Positions 15,479 to 22,816 of a DNA stretch of 64,000 bases are shown one piece after another; the first letter of the stretch is position 1, and each line of letters opens with the position of its first letter. The notes beneath the pieces are model-generated. The model made no database searches and had not been told where the DNA came from. It worked only from the letters and a program-made list of their open reading frames with translations. Made by a program: the position numbers and the translations under genes. This stretch comes from Streptomyces resistomycificus (GTDB lineage Bacteria > Actinomycetota > Actinomycetes > Streptomycetales > Streptomycetaceae), in NCBI RefSeq assembly GCF_001514265.1, contig NZ_KQ948999.1, positions 1-64,000 on the forward strand. The letters run 5' to 3'.

Positions 15479-16216
15479 CTATCGTACGGGGGTTGCCGTC
15501 GCCCACACGGCATTAAAGCTCTCTGCGTAGGTATCGAACATGCCGCTCTCCTCGTGGCGGCGAAGATGCCACACCGGGGCAGCGTAGGCGTTGACGCCCC
15601 AGACGTGTGCGTTGACGAGTTGCTGGTCGTCGGCGCGGTAGAGGGAGTTGTAGAGCGTGGTGCCGTGGGTGCGGACTTCGATACCGGGTGTGGAGGCGAG
15701 TGGCCTGTAGTGCATGAGCGCGAGGCGGCAGCGGGATTCAATGCCGTGGCCGAACCGCTCCTCCTGGCCGCGGGCCTGGACGGTGTCGCTGTCGGCGTCC
15801 CCGATCGCGATGCGTACGGTGCAGCCTTCGGCGGCGCGTTCGGTGAGGAGTTCGTTCAGCCGGGGGTATGCCTCGTGGAGGAAGACGGCCGCGTAGACGA
15901 GGATGTCGATCTGTTCCCGGGCCTAGGCCATCAGGTGGGTGAACGTCGAGACGGGGATGTCGGCCCGCTGCTCGTAGAGCGCGACCAGTTCGGGGCTGAT
16001 GGCGCGGGCGGGGCGGGCTTGGCGAAGTGCCGGCCAGAGTGCGTGCACGTCTTCTCCCAGGGCTTTGGCCGCCTGGAGGGCTGTGGCACGGCGTGGGGTG
16101 CGCCCGAGGTTCACCCAGCGTTCGACCGACTTGGGGTCGATCTCGACCTCGTGGGCGAGGGTGGCGTACGTCCAGCCTCCGGCTGCCATGACGGCTCGTA
16201 GTCTCTCGTTCGGCAC
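15479..16216 (-). pseudogene. XRE-family regulator interrupted by an in-frame TAG
   Basis: The frame encodes 245 residues apart from a TAG at 15923-15925 (codon 98). The first part is an XRE-type helix-turn-helix (LAHEVEIDPKSVERWVNLGRT...ATALQAAKALGEDVHALWP). After the stop the same frame stays open for 147 codons with the conserved continuation AREQIDILVYAAVFLHEAYPR, then HGTTLYNSLYRADDQQLVN and HVWGVNAYAAPVWH. The expected residue at the stop is probably Gln (CAG to TAG). GTG 16216 has a GGGGGA site. Members of this family usually sit beside Nudix genes in Streptomyces AICEs. A 97-residue DNA-binding fragment may still be made. Confidence 0.85.
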
Positions 16217-16470
16217 GAGTCTCCCCCTTAGTCTCGGGACGGCACCAGGGACGTTCTACATGGTGTGGGACGTCCCGGAGTGGGGTTTGGTGGAGGTTCC
16301 TTCGTCCCGGTGACCGGCGTGAGGATCGGTGTCGACCCTGTGGCACCGATACGCCCGGGGGCGCGGTCCACGCCGTCGAGGAGTGTCAACGTGCGAAAGA
16401 GCGCGACCACTTGTGTTCCCTTCCTGCGACTGGATGCCTGGTCGCGGTCCGCCTCGCCGGGGTGGTCACG

Positions 16471-16713
16471 ATGACGGCCCGCAACCCTGACGCGGTCGAG
16501 CACACTGCCTCGCCCGGTGTGGGCGCCCTGGTGGTCGACCGGCGGAACGGCAAGGTCGGCGTGGTGATGGGGCATGTGGGGACGTATGTGCAGCTTCGGC
16601 CGCCGTGTGGTGGCCGGGAGTGGGACGTGCCGCCCGAGGATGTACGTCCGCCGACCCCGGGCGAGGAATTGAGCGCGAAGGTGGCCGTGGCCAATCGGAG
16701 GTGGGGACGGTGA
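16471..16713 (+). CDS. Small conserved AICE-associated protein
   Basis: 80 residues, soluble: VGALVVDRRNGKVGVVMGH, YVQLRPPCGGREWDVPPEDV and a basic end. Small beta-rich proteins of this type are common beside XRE/Nudix genes in Streptomyces mobile elements; no function is known to me. ATG 16471 follows a GGGGTGG site; GTG 16462 is an alternative. It ends in a 4-base GTGA overlap with the next gene and is divergent from the XRE regulator. Confidence 0.7.
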   Translation: MTARNPDAVEHTASPGVGALVVDRRNGKVGVVMGHVGTYVQLRPPCGGREWDVPPEDVRPPTPGEELSAKVAVANRRWGR

Positions 16714-16901
16714 CCCCTCGCTCTGTCCTGCGCTACGAGACCTGGACTCTCCAGCCCGACCGCGAACCGGACGCGGAGCCTGTCCTGTACGCAATGCAGT
16801 GCGCCGTGGACGGAGAGACCTCACCGGCAAGCAAGGACTTCGCCGAACCACAGGACTGGGTGCTGCGGCACTGCGGCCAGAACCCTGATGACGCTCGTTG
16901 A
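16710..16901 (+). CDS. Small conserved hypothetical protein
   Basis: 63 residues from GTG 16710: TPRSVLRYETWTLQPD, PVLYAMQCAVDGETS, DWVLRHCGQNPDDAR. It overlaps the preceding gene's stop by four bases, so the two are cotranslated. Two cysteines and the DWxxRH end resemble small zinc-less domains often found in these operons, but I cannot name a family. The start is set by the overlap. Confidence 0.65.
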   Translation: MTPRSVLRYETWTLQPDREPDAEPVLYAMQCAVDGETSPASKDFAEPQDWVLRHCGQNPDDAR

Positions 16902-17917
16902 ATATCCCCACCCCGTGCTCAGGGATGGGACAGACCTGCTCACCGAGATTCCCCACCCCCGGCGCGCTGACCTGCGGACGGACGCCACAAGGGAGGGGCC
17001 GGCCGATAGCCAGCCAGGTCCAGGGGCGGGGCGAGTTGTCCAGGGTGAGCGAAGCTCAGCGCGTAGCGCCGCCGAAGGCGCCCTTGACCACTCGGCACGG
17101 CCCGCACACTCCACGAGCGGGCGGCCCCGGCCCCCGTCGCCCACGGCAACCGACTGGGGAACGAAGAGCAGCCCTGGGGAATTTCACGAAGCCTCATCAA
17201 CCCGTCCCACCACACCTACCGGGAGATCATCACCCGGCCCTGGAGGACCTGGCGGCAGACGTGACCCGCCCCGCCGGCCCACTCACCGCACCACGCTGAC
17301 CCACCCGACCCCCGCCCCTGCCGGGCACAGCCGATCGAGGCTCCCCCGTCCTCGTCAGCCCCGGCAGGGACGGGCCCTCACGTACGTGCCGGGCCCATGG
17401 CCATGAGGTTCTGGCCCCAGCCACAGAAAGTCAGCCACGACGGCGGGCGTGCCGACTGATCACCCGCCATGTGTGTCTCGCTCAACCCCGCACCGGCATC
17501 AGCCCAGCTTTCTCCATCGTCACGGCCCCCGCCATGCGGCAAGCATGGGCGTCCGGGACGGCACGAGCCCGCCGGGCGGCCTCTCGGGTGCCCGGCCGCC
17601 GACGCCGGCCACCACCCTCGGTGAGCCCGGTGACGGACAGGAAGGGTCGGCCCCTGGTCGGCCCTGTGCCTGCGATCCGGCCGTAGGACGGTCGTCGGCG
17701 ACAACTTGCTCCGCCAGGAGCCCGGTTCCGGTCATCCCGGCAATCTGACCGGTTGCCGCTCTCGCAGTCCTGGACCGTTCCCTTGCCGGGGCGGCTGGCC
17801 TCCCGAGCGAACGGCGGGCTTGTCGGCGACGGCGGTCAGCCAATGCGGGCGGGTCCCGCCTTGAACCTCGTAGAGAAAATCTGAACGCACGCCCTCCGCC
17901 CTCATCCGGCAAGGGGG
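16902..17917. other. 1-kb gap where AICE transfer genes would be expected
   Basis: No intact gene could be supported. 17046-17081 carries two small hairpins: TGAGC-GAA-GCTCA (17046-17058) and GCGCC-6 nt-GGCGC (17066-17081). Repeat-rich stretches of this kind occur near transfer or replication functions of Streptomyces conjugative elements. The rest has weak, frame-hopping coding character on both strands and looks like eroded sequence, consistent with deletion of the tra/spd block. The open plus frame from ATG 16888 is not convincing beyond its first 30 codons. Confidence 0.5.
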
Positions 17918-18334
17918 TCAGCAGTCGCTGGTCTCGAGGGACTCGACACGGGCACGGAGTTCGGCGAGCTGCTCGACGGCCTCGGCCAGCGCCTGCTCCA
18001 ATGCCTCAACGCGGGCCGTGGTTCCGCCCGCAGGAGCGCTCGCCTCCCCCGGGCCTTCGTCCTTGGTGTGGTCGTAGTGAGCGACGAAGGCGCCCTTGCC
18101 GGGACGGGAGACCGCCCACCCCTCCTGCTTGAGCAGGGTCATGGCCTTCTGCACGGTCAGGCTGGAGGCCCCGAACTCCCGCATCAGCACGGCCTGCGTC
18201 GGCAGCGCGTCACCCGGCCGCAGCCCGCCGGAGCGAATCTGCTCCCGCAGGGTCTCGGCGATGACCTCGAACGTCAGCTGCACCCCGTCACCCGTCGGCC
18301 TGCGCCCGCGCCGCATCGCCTTTACGCCCGCCAC
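17918..18334 (-). CDS. GntR-family repressor, KorSA-like
   Basis: 138 residues: an N-terminal GntR winged helix (about 18-88; LTFEVIAETLREQIRSGGL, PGDALPTQAVLMREFG, SSLTVQKAMTLLKQEGW, GKGAFVA) and a C-terminal coiled coil (about 108-135; ALEQALAEAVEQLAELRARV). In pSAM2-type elements the GntR protein KorSA represses replication and transfer genes. It is divergent from the RepSA gene, so it is well placed to act on the shared intergenic region. Confidence 0.85.
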   Translation of the reverse strand: MAGVKAMRRGRRPTGDGVQLTFEVIAETLREQIRSGGLRPGDALPTQAVLMREFGASSLTVQKAMTLLKQEGWAVSRPGKGAFVAHYDHTKDEGPGEASAPAGGTTARVEALEQALAEAVEQLAELRARVESLETSDC

Positions 18335-18647
18335 CCCGCCGCCTTCCGTGCCGTCTATCAGCTATTTCCGGCCCGCCCAAACCGGGAAACCGGCCCCACA
18401 CTACCCGCGTCCCGCCGCCCGCAGAAAGGAATGAGGAGGGATGTACTTGAATGCGCCCGTGGGGCGGTGTTAACGTCACGCACCCCCCGGTGATCACCAC
18501 CGCGCCCCGCCGACCAAGCCCCCACTGGTCCGGCCCCCGCGCCCAACGTCGAGGCGCCCCCGTTCCCCTGTGAGCCGATCACTTCGACCTGCCCGCGTCA
18601 CCCGCGCCGTACCGCTTCCGCGCTCCCGCCGAAAGGCCATTCTCCGC
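18335..18647. promoter_or_regulatory. Divergent control region between GntR regulator and RepSA gene
   Basis: 313 bp without a gene. A promoter-like pair TTGAAT (18447-18452) and TTAACG (18470-18475), 17 bases apart, reads toward repSA, with a GTTAAC palindrome at 18469-18474. This is a plausible GntR-controlled promoter; the operator is not identified. Confidence 0.4.
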
Positions 18648-20369
18648 ATGCCCGCACAGCTTCAGCTCCCGTATCCCGCGACCGTTCCAGCCGCATCGCG
18701 TCCGTCGTCGGCGTTCACAACGCCGACCTGCCCGGCGGATGTCCCCGCCTCTGCGGCGGCAGGGCGGGCGCTGGAGCGTCGCGCCCGGCTCACCGCCAAG
18801 CTGGCGAAGCTCGCCGCCACCGGTCACCTCGCCCCCCTCGCGCGGCAGATAACCGGACTCGGCGGCTGCGCGCACCCGATCCGCCTGACCGGGCACCGCA
18901 CCCGACTCGACACCGCCACCGGCGAGATCCACGACCACTTCGACTCCGGTCAACTCCCGGCGGGCGAACTGCTGGTCCGCTGCGGCAACCGCCGCGCCAC
19001 CCGCTGCCCCGCCTGCTCCACCGTCTACCGCTACGACACCTACCAGCTCATCGCCGCCGGACTCCGCGGCGGCAAAACAGTCCCGGCAAGCGTGGCCGCG
19101 CACCCGCGCGTGTTCGCCACCCTCACCGCCCCCGGCTTCGGCCCCGTCCACAACCAGCCCGACACTGGCCGCTGCCACTGCGGCCACACCCACCCCGACA
19201 ACGACCGGCTGCTGGGCACCCCGCTCAACCCCGAGCACTACGACTACATAGGCGCGGTCCTGTGGAACGCGCACGCCCCGGCCCTGTGGGCCCGCTTCAC
19301 CACCCACCTACGCCGCGAGATCGCCAAGGCCGCCGGACTGACGCAGCGGACCCTGCGCCACCACGCCACCCTCTCCTACGCGAAGGTCGCCGAGTACCAG
19401 AAGCGCGGCCAGGTCCACTTCCACGCCGTCATCCGCCTCGACGGATCCACCGGCCCCGGCAGCACCCCGCCCGCCTGGGCCACCACCCAACTCCTCGACC
19501 ACGCCGTCCGTGCCGCCGCCGCACGCACCCGCGTCCACCACGAGGGCGAACCGCCGAGGCAGCCGCAGCCCGCCGGGGACATCCCCGCGTCCCCGCCTCA
19601 AGTCTCAGATCGGGCGGGGCCGTTGGTGTTCCGGTTCGGGCGGCAGATCGACGTCCGGGCGATCCGCAGCACGGACTTCACCGGTGACAGCCCGGTAACC
19701 GAGCGGCACGTCGCCGCCTACATCGCCAAGTACGCCACCAAGGGCGCCGAGACCACCACCGGCACCCTCGACCGCCGCCTCCGACTCCTCGCCGAACTCG
19801 CCACCCACGACATCACCGACCACGCCCGCCGCCTGATCCACACCGCCTGGCGCCTCGCCACCCAACCCCAGCACGCCCACCTCCGCCTGCGCCAATGGGC
19901 CCACATGCTCGGCTTCCGAGGCCACTTCTCCACCCGCACCCGCCACTACTCCACCACCCTCGCCCACCTCCGAGCCGAACGCACCGCCTGGCGCCTCAGC
20001 CGACTCGACGCCGCAGCCGACATGCCGACCGCTGACCACCGCACCGACAGGCACCCGGTCGGTGACCGGGCCGGTCACCCCACCGCCCTGACCGCCGGTC
20101 ACGGCCACCCCACAGGTCACCGCGATACCGCCAGTCAGCGCGTGGACTCGGATACGACGCTGGTCATCTCCCACTGGCAGTACGCCGGAACCGGCCTCCT
20201 GCCCGAACTCGCCCACCTCGCCGACCTCCTGGCCGCGACGCGGCAGACCCGACCCGAGCAACCGACCCGAACCCGGCGCTCGGAACGCTCCAGTGACCGC
20301 GCCGGTCACTCGGTCGGTCACTCCACTGATCGGCTGACCAGTGCCGTCCGGCCGGGGGCCGTCGCGTGA
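18648..20369 (+). CDS. repSA: RepSA-type replication initiator of the AICE
   Basis: 573 residues from ATG 18648 (GAAAGG site 11 bases upstream); a GTG at 18570 is possible but adds a basic non-conserved stretch. Pairs of cysteines (CGNRRATRCPAC, GRCHCGH) suggest metal binding. The rolling-circle initiator motif QVHFHAVIRL (HUH type) lies at about 280, and YIAKYATKG, with the likely catalytic Tyr, at about 380. It starts rolling-circle replication of the excised circle. The C-terminal part has repeated DRAGHPT/DRAGHSV-like words matching a degenerate DNA repeat. The stop overlaps xis by four bases (GTGA). Confidence 0.88.
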   Translation: MPAQLQLPYPATVPAASRPSSAFTTPTCPADVPASAAAGRALERRARLTAKLAKLAATGHLAPLARQITGLGGCAHPIRLTGHRTRLDTATGEIHDHFDSGQLPAGELLVRCGNRRATRCPACSTVYRYDTYQLIAAGLRGGKTVPASVAAHPRVFATLTAPGFGPVHNQPDTGRCHCGHTHPDNDRLLGTPLNPEHYDYIGAVLWNAHAPALWARFTTHLRREIAKAAGLTQRTLRHHATLSYAKVAEYQKRGQVHFHAVIRLDGSTGPGSTPPAWATTQLLDHAVRAAAARTRVHHEGEPPRQPQPAGDIPASPPQVSDRAGPLVFRFGRQIDVRAIRSTDFTGDSPVTERHVAAYIAKYATKGAETTTGTLDRRLRLLAELATHDITDHARRLIHTAWRLATQPQHAHLRLRQWAHMLGFRGHFSTRTRHYSTTLAHLRAERTAWRLSRLDAAADMPTADHRTDRHPVGDRAGHPTALTAGHGHPTGHRDTASQRVDSDTTLVISHWQYAGTGLLPELAHLADLLAATRQTRPEQPTRTRRSERSSDRAGHSVGHSTDRLTSAVRPGAVA

Positions 20370-20554
20370 CCGCCGGCACGGAACTTCTCACCGTCCCCCA
20401 GGTCATGGAACTCCTCCAGCTCGGCCGCTCCGCCGTCTACGACCTGCTCCGCACCCGACAGCTCGCCTCGATCACCCTCGGCCGCGCCCGCCGCATCCCC
20501 GCCCACGCGCTGGCCGACTTCATCCGCACCCGCCTCGACCAGGAAGCCGCCTGA
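20366..20554 (+). CDS. xis: Excisionase, helix-turn-helix DNA-binding protein
   Basis: 62 residues, a single winged helix-turn-helix of the excisionase/HTH_17 type: LTVPQVMELLQLGRSAVYDLL, then SITLGRARRIPAHALADFI. It bends DNA at the attachment sites and favours excision by the integrase. GTG 20366 sits within the repSA stop and its own stop shares one base with the integrase start (TGATG), giving the usual repSA-xis-int operon. Confidence 0.92.
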   Translation: MTAGTELLTVPQVMELLQLGRSAVYDLLRTRQLASITLGRARRIPAHALADFIRTRLDQEAA

Positions 20555-21863
20555 TGACCACCACACCCCGCGACACCCCCGCCTCCCGCCGCGCCCGAGC
20601 CAACGGCGACGGAACCGTCTACCAGCGCAAGGACAGCCGCTGGGAGGCCGCCGGATACGTCCTCGCCCCCGGCAACACCCGCAAGCGCATCCGCGTCTAC
20701 GGCACCACCCGCAAGGAAGCCCTCGCCAAGCTCACCGAGAAGATCGCCGCCAGCAACCGCGGCCTCCCCGCCCCCTCCGCGCAGGGCAGCCTGGCCACGT
20801 ACCTGACGTACTGGCTGGAGAACGTCGCCGTCCACCATCTCCGCGAGAACACCCACACCCGCTACACCGCCTGCGTCAACCGCTACCTCATCCCTGGCCT
20901 CGGCAAGAAGAAGCTCAGCAAGCTCACCGCCAAGGACGTCCGCACTTGGCTCAACCAGCTCCGCACCACCTGCCAGTGCTGCACCCGTCGCCTCGACGCC
21001 GACCGCGACCAGCCCCGCTGCTGCGCCACCGGAGCCTGCTGCTCCAAGCGGCTTTCCCCGCTGACGCTGGCCTACCTCCATTCCGTCCTCAAATCCGCCC
21101 TGGAGCACGCCGTCAGAGAAGAGGAGATCCCTCGCAACGTCGCCCGCAACGTCCGCACCGGCACGCCCCGCCCCCGACGCTTCGCACCGCTCACCGCAGA
21201 CGAAGCCCGCCAGTTCCTCAGCGCCACGTACGATCACCGGCTGCATGCCCTGTTCGAGCTCGCGCTCCACACCGGCCTCCGCAAGGGCGAACTTCTCGGC
21301 CTCCGTTGGGAAGACCTCAACCTCGACACCGGTACCGCTGCCATCCGCCGAACTTTGCAGCGCACCAGCACGGGCGGACTCATCACATTGCCTACCAAGA
21401 CCCGGGCCTCCGAGCGCCGCATCGCCCTCCCCACTCGCTGCGTCCAGTCGCTGAAGCTCCGCCACGAGCAGCAGAAGCGCGAGCGTGAGGCCGCAGGCAC
21501 CGCGTGGCAGCACAGCGGGCATGTGTTCACCACGGTGCAGGGCGGATCGATCGACCCGACCAACCTCACCCGCGCCTTCACCACGCTCTCCGCAAGGCCG
21601 GCCTCCGCCGCATCCGCTTTCATGACCTCCGGCACTCGACGGCCACGCTGCTCCTGGAACAGGGCGTCGAACTCGTCGTGATCAAGGAACTCCTCGGCCA
21701 CGCCCACATCGGCGTCACCGCCACCGTCTACGCCCACGTCAGACTCCGCCTCCAGCGTGACGCCATCGACGCCCTCGGCGGCGCGCTCGTCGGCCGGGAG
21801 ACCACCGAGACAGCACGCTCCAACGGCGACGAACTGCCACCCTGCGCCTCACTCGTCCGCTGA
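20554..21863 (+). pseudogene. int: Site-specific tyrosine integrase, frameshifted
   Basis: The first frame (ATG 20554) gives a SAM-like core-binding domain (about 60-180, with the AICE-typical Cys-rich insert CQCCTRRLD...CCATGACCSKR) and the first catalytic Arg in HTGLRKGELLGLRW. Near 21586-21590 one base is missing: the reading must shift by -1 at CTC to continue as LRKAGLRRIRFHDLRHS, then LLGHAHIGVTATVYAHV with the catalytic Tyr. Unshifted translation stops at 21681 without the His/Arg/Tyr box, so the product is inactive unless the shift is a sequencing error. No slippery heptamer is visible. Confidence 0.9.
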
Positions 21864-21873
21864 CGTTGCCGTC
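21853..21873 (+). repeat. Integrase 3' end repeated at 14041-14061
   Basis: 21 bases identical to 14041-14061, covering the last integrase codons and stop. See the copy at 14041 for its meaning. Confidence 0.75.
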
Positions 21874-21887
21874 AACTGCTGCCGTCA
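21865..21887 (+). repeat. Sub-terminal repeat of the AICE, right copy
   Basis: 23 bases matching 14968-14990 at 21 positions, same orientation, with two TGCCGTCA words 13 bases apart. It follows the integrase stop, the normal place for arm sites next to the attachment point. Confidence 0.75.
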
Positions 21888-21899
21888 CCCCACGCAAAA

Positions 21900-21926
21900 G
21901 CCCCGCCAGGACATACCTGACGGGGC
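21900..21926. terminator. Hairpin between integrase and barstar-like gene
   Basis: An 11-bp stem with one mismatch (21900-21910 with 21916-21926), loop ACATA, between the convergent integrase and immunity genes. It matches in position the hairpin at 14069-14106. Confidence 0.75.
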
Positions 21927-21977
21927 ATCAAATTTGCAACCGCACCTTCTGCTGGCGAGAATGCTGCCAGAGGCCTG

Positions 21978-22718
21978 TCATTGCCGGGCAATGACCTCCA
22001 CATGAAACTCGCGCATGACTGAATGGATCGACTCCATAAAGTCATCCCCTAGATGATCACGTGATGCCTGATAGTTACGCCACACAATACTGGACAGAGA
22101 AGCCGTTCCCTCAGGAGATAGGCAATCTGCGACAGCGTCGAGGTTCGACCCAAAATAGCCCCTGGGGCCATTTACCGCCTCTCCCAAGGCGCAGTAGAAA
22201 CTCGACTTCGTGAAGATATTCGCCCCATCGAGATAAACAACTTCATCCAGTCCGTAGCTCGCGGCTTTCTTGCCAGAAGCGAACCATGAATTCTGGACAA
22301 CATGAAGCCAAGTTTCATGGTAGCGCGACGGCCACTGAAGCCACTCATCCATCGCGCCCTCGACCTTTGATGCCCAATGCCGCCACACTTCTCCCGCCGC
22401 AGAGTATTCACATACGCCACCAAGGAACTGATAAGTCGCATTCGAAGGAGAATTCTCCACCAAGCCATGGCGGCCGATTCGGACAACCCGACCGATGCAG
22501 TAGTCGCCAATCTTCACCCCCTGAGAGTTCACGACCTCGAGATTCGCATCCTCGACCTTCCGCCTGGCATTCGCGATCTGGTGAACGCGAATGAAGGTAA
22601 CTTCCGGAGGGTGTACCTCTTGATCACCAAAGAACCCGCGGACATCTTCCGCCAAAACAATCAGGTCCTGAGATTCATCATCGATGAGCCGATACAGCGG
22701 GAAACTCTCAAACTCCAT
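21978..22718 (-). CDS. Barstar-family immunity protein for the RNase toxin tip
   Basis: About 246 residues. The C-terminal about 90 residues fit barstar: VVYLDGANIFTKSSFYCALG, then GYFGSNLDAVADCL (barstar has YYGENLDALWDCL) and IVWRNYQASRDHLGDDF. Barstar blocks barnase and RNase Sa by plugging the active site with acidic residues. The N-terminal about 150 residues are an added domain I do not recognise. It directly follows the RHS gene whose tip looks like a guanyl RNase, so toxin and immunity types agree. The start is uncertain: ATG 22718 lies after the large hairpin and has only a weak AGAGG site; an in-frame ATG at 22775 is inside the hairpin. Base composition is much lower in G/C than the neighbours, a sign of transfer. 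Confidence 0.85.
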   Translation of the reverse strand: MEFESFPLYRLIDDESQDLIVLAEDVRGFFGDQEVHPPEVTFIRVHQIANARRKVEDANLEVVNSQGVKIGDYCIGRVVRIGRHGLVENSPSNATYQFLGGVCEYSAAGEVWRHWASKVEGAMDEWLQWPSRYHETWLHVVQNSWFASGKKAASYGLDEVVYLDGANIFTKSSFYCALGEAVNGPRGYFGSNLDAVADCLSPEGTASLSSIVWRNYQASRDHLGDDFMESIHSVMREFHVEVIARQ

Positions 22719-22756
22719 GAAGGGTCGACCAATCGCCTCTACATTACGCCAGTTTG

Positions 22757-22803
22757 TGATACGCCGTAGCGGCATCAGCAAGATGCCGCTACGGCGTATC
22801 ACT
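22757..22803 (-). terminator. Perfect 21-bp hairpin between RHS toxin gene and immunity gene
   Basis: Arms 22757-22777 and 22783-22803 are exact reverse complements over 21 bp, with loop AGCAA. It begins 13 bases after the RHS stop. It could end the RHS transcript, process it, or attenuate read-through into the immunity gene. Confidence 0.85.
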
Positions 22804-22816
22804 CGAACCAGGCTAT

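Larger units (their letters stand above)
14879..21930. mobile_element. Degenerate actinomycete integrative and conjugative element (AICE), pSAM2-like
   Basis: In order from the left: Nudix gene (Pif-like), broken XRE regulator, two small genes, an inverted-repeat-rich gap, GntR regulator (KorSA-like), RepSA-type initiator, excisionase and frameshifted integrase. This is the pSAM2 plan with the transfer block (TraSA translocase, spread proteins, Pra activator) missing. Related sub-terminal repeats lie just inside each end (14968-14990 and 21865-21887). Exact ends and the attachment core are not fixed: no tRNA gene and no clear short core repeat was seen. The element cannot be self-transmissible as it stands. 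Confidence 0.8.

Noticed and set aside
17378..17912. Transposase remnant in the AICE gap
   Set aside because: Open frames on both strands lack any DDE, DEDD or serine-recombinase motif; I could not support an insertion sequence.
21583..21591. Programmed -1 frameshift in the integrase
   Set aside because: No slippery heptamer or downstream pseudoknot is apparent, and restoring one C gives the conserved sequence, so a deletion is simpler.
21888..21977. tRNA 3' end as AICE attachment site
   Set aside because: No tRNA-like sequence was seen next to the integrase, nor a short exact repeat shared by the outer flanks 14879-14967 and 21888-21977.
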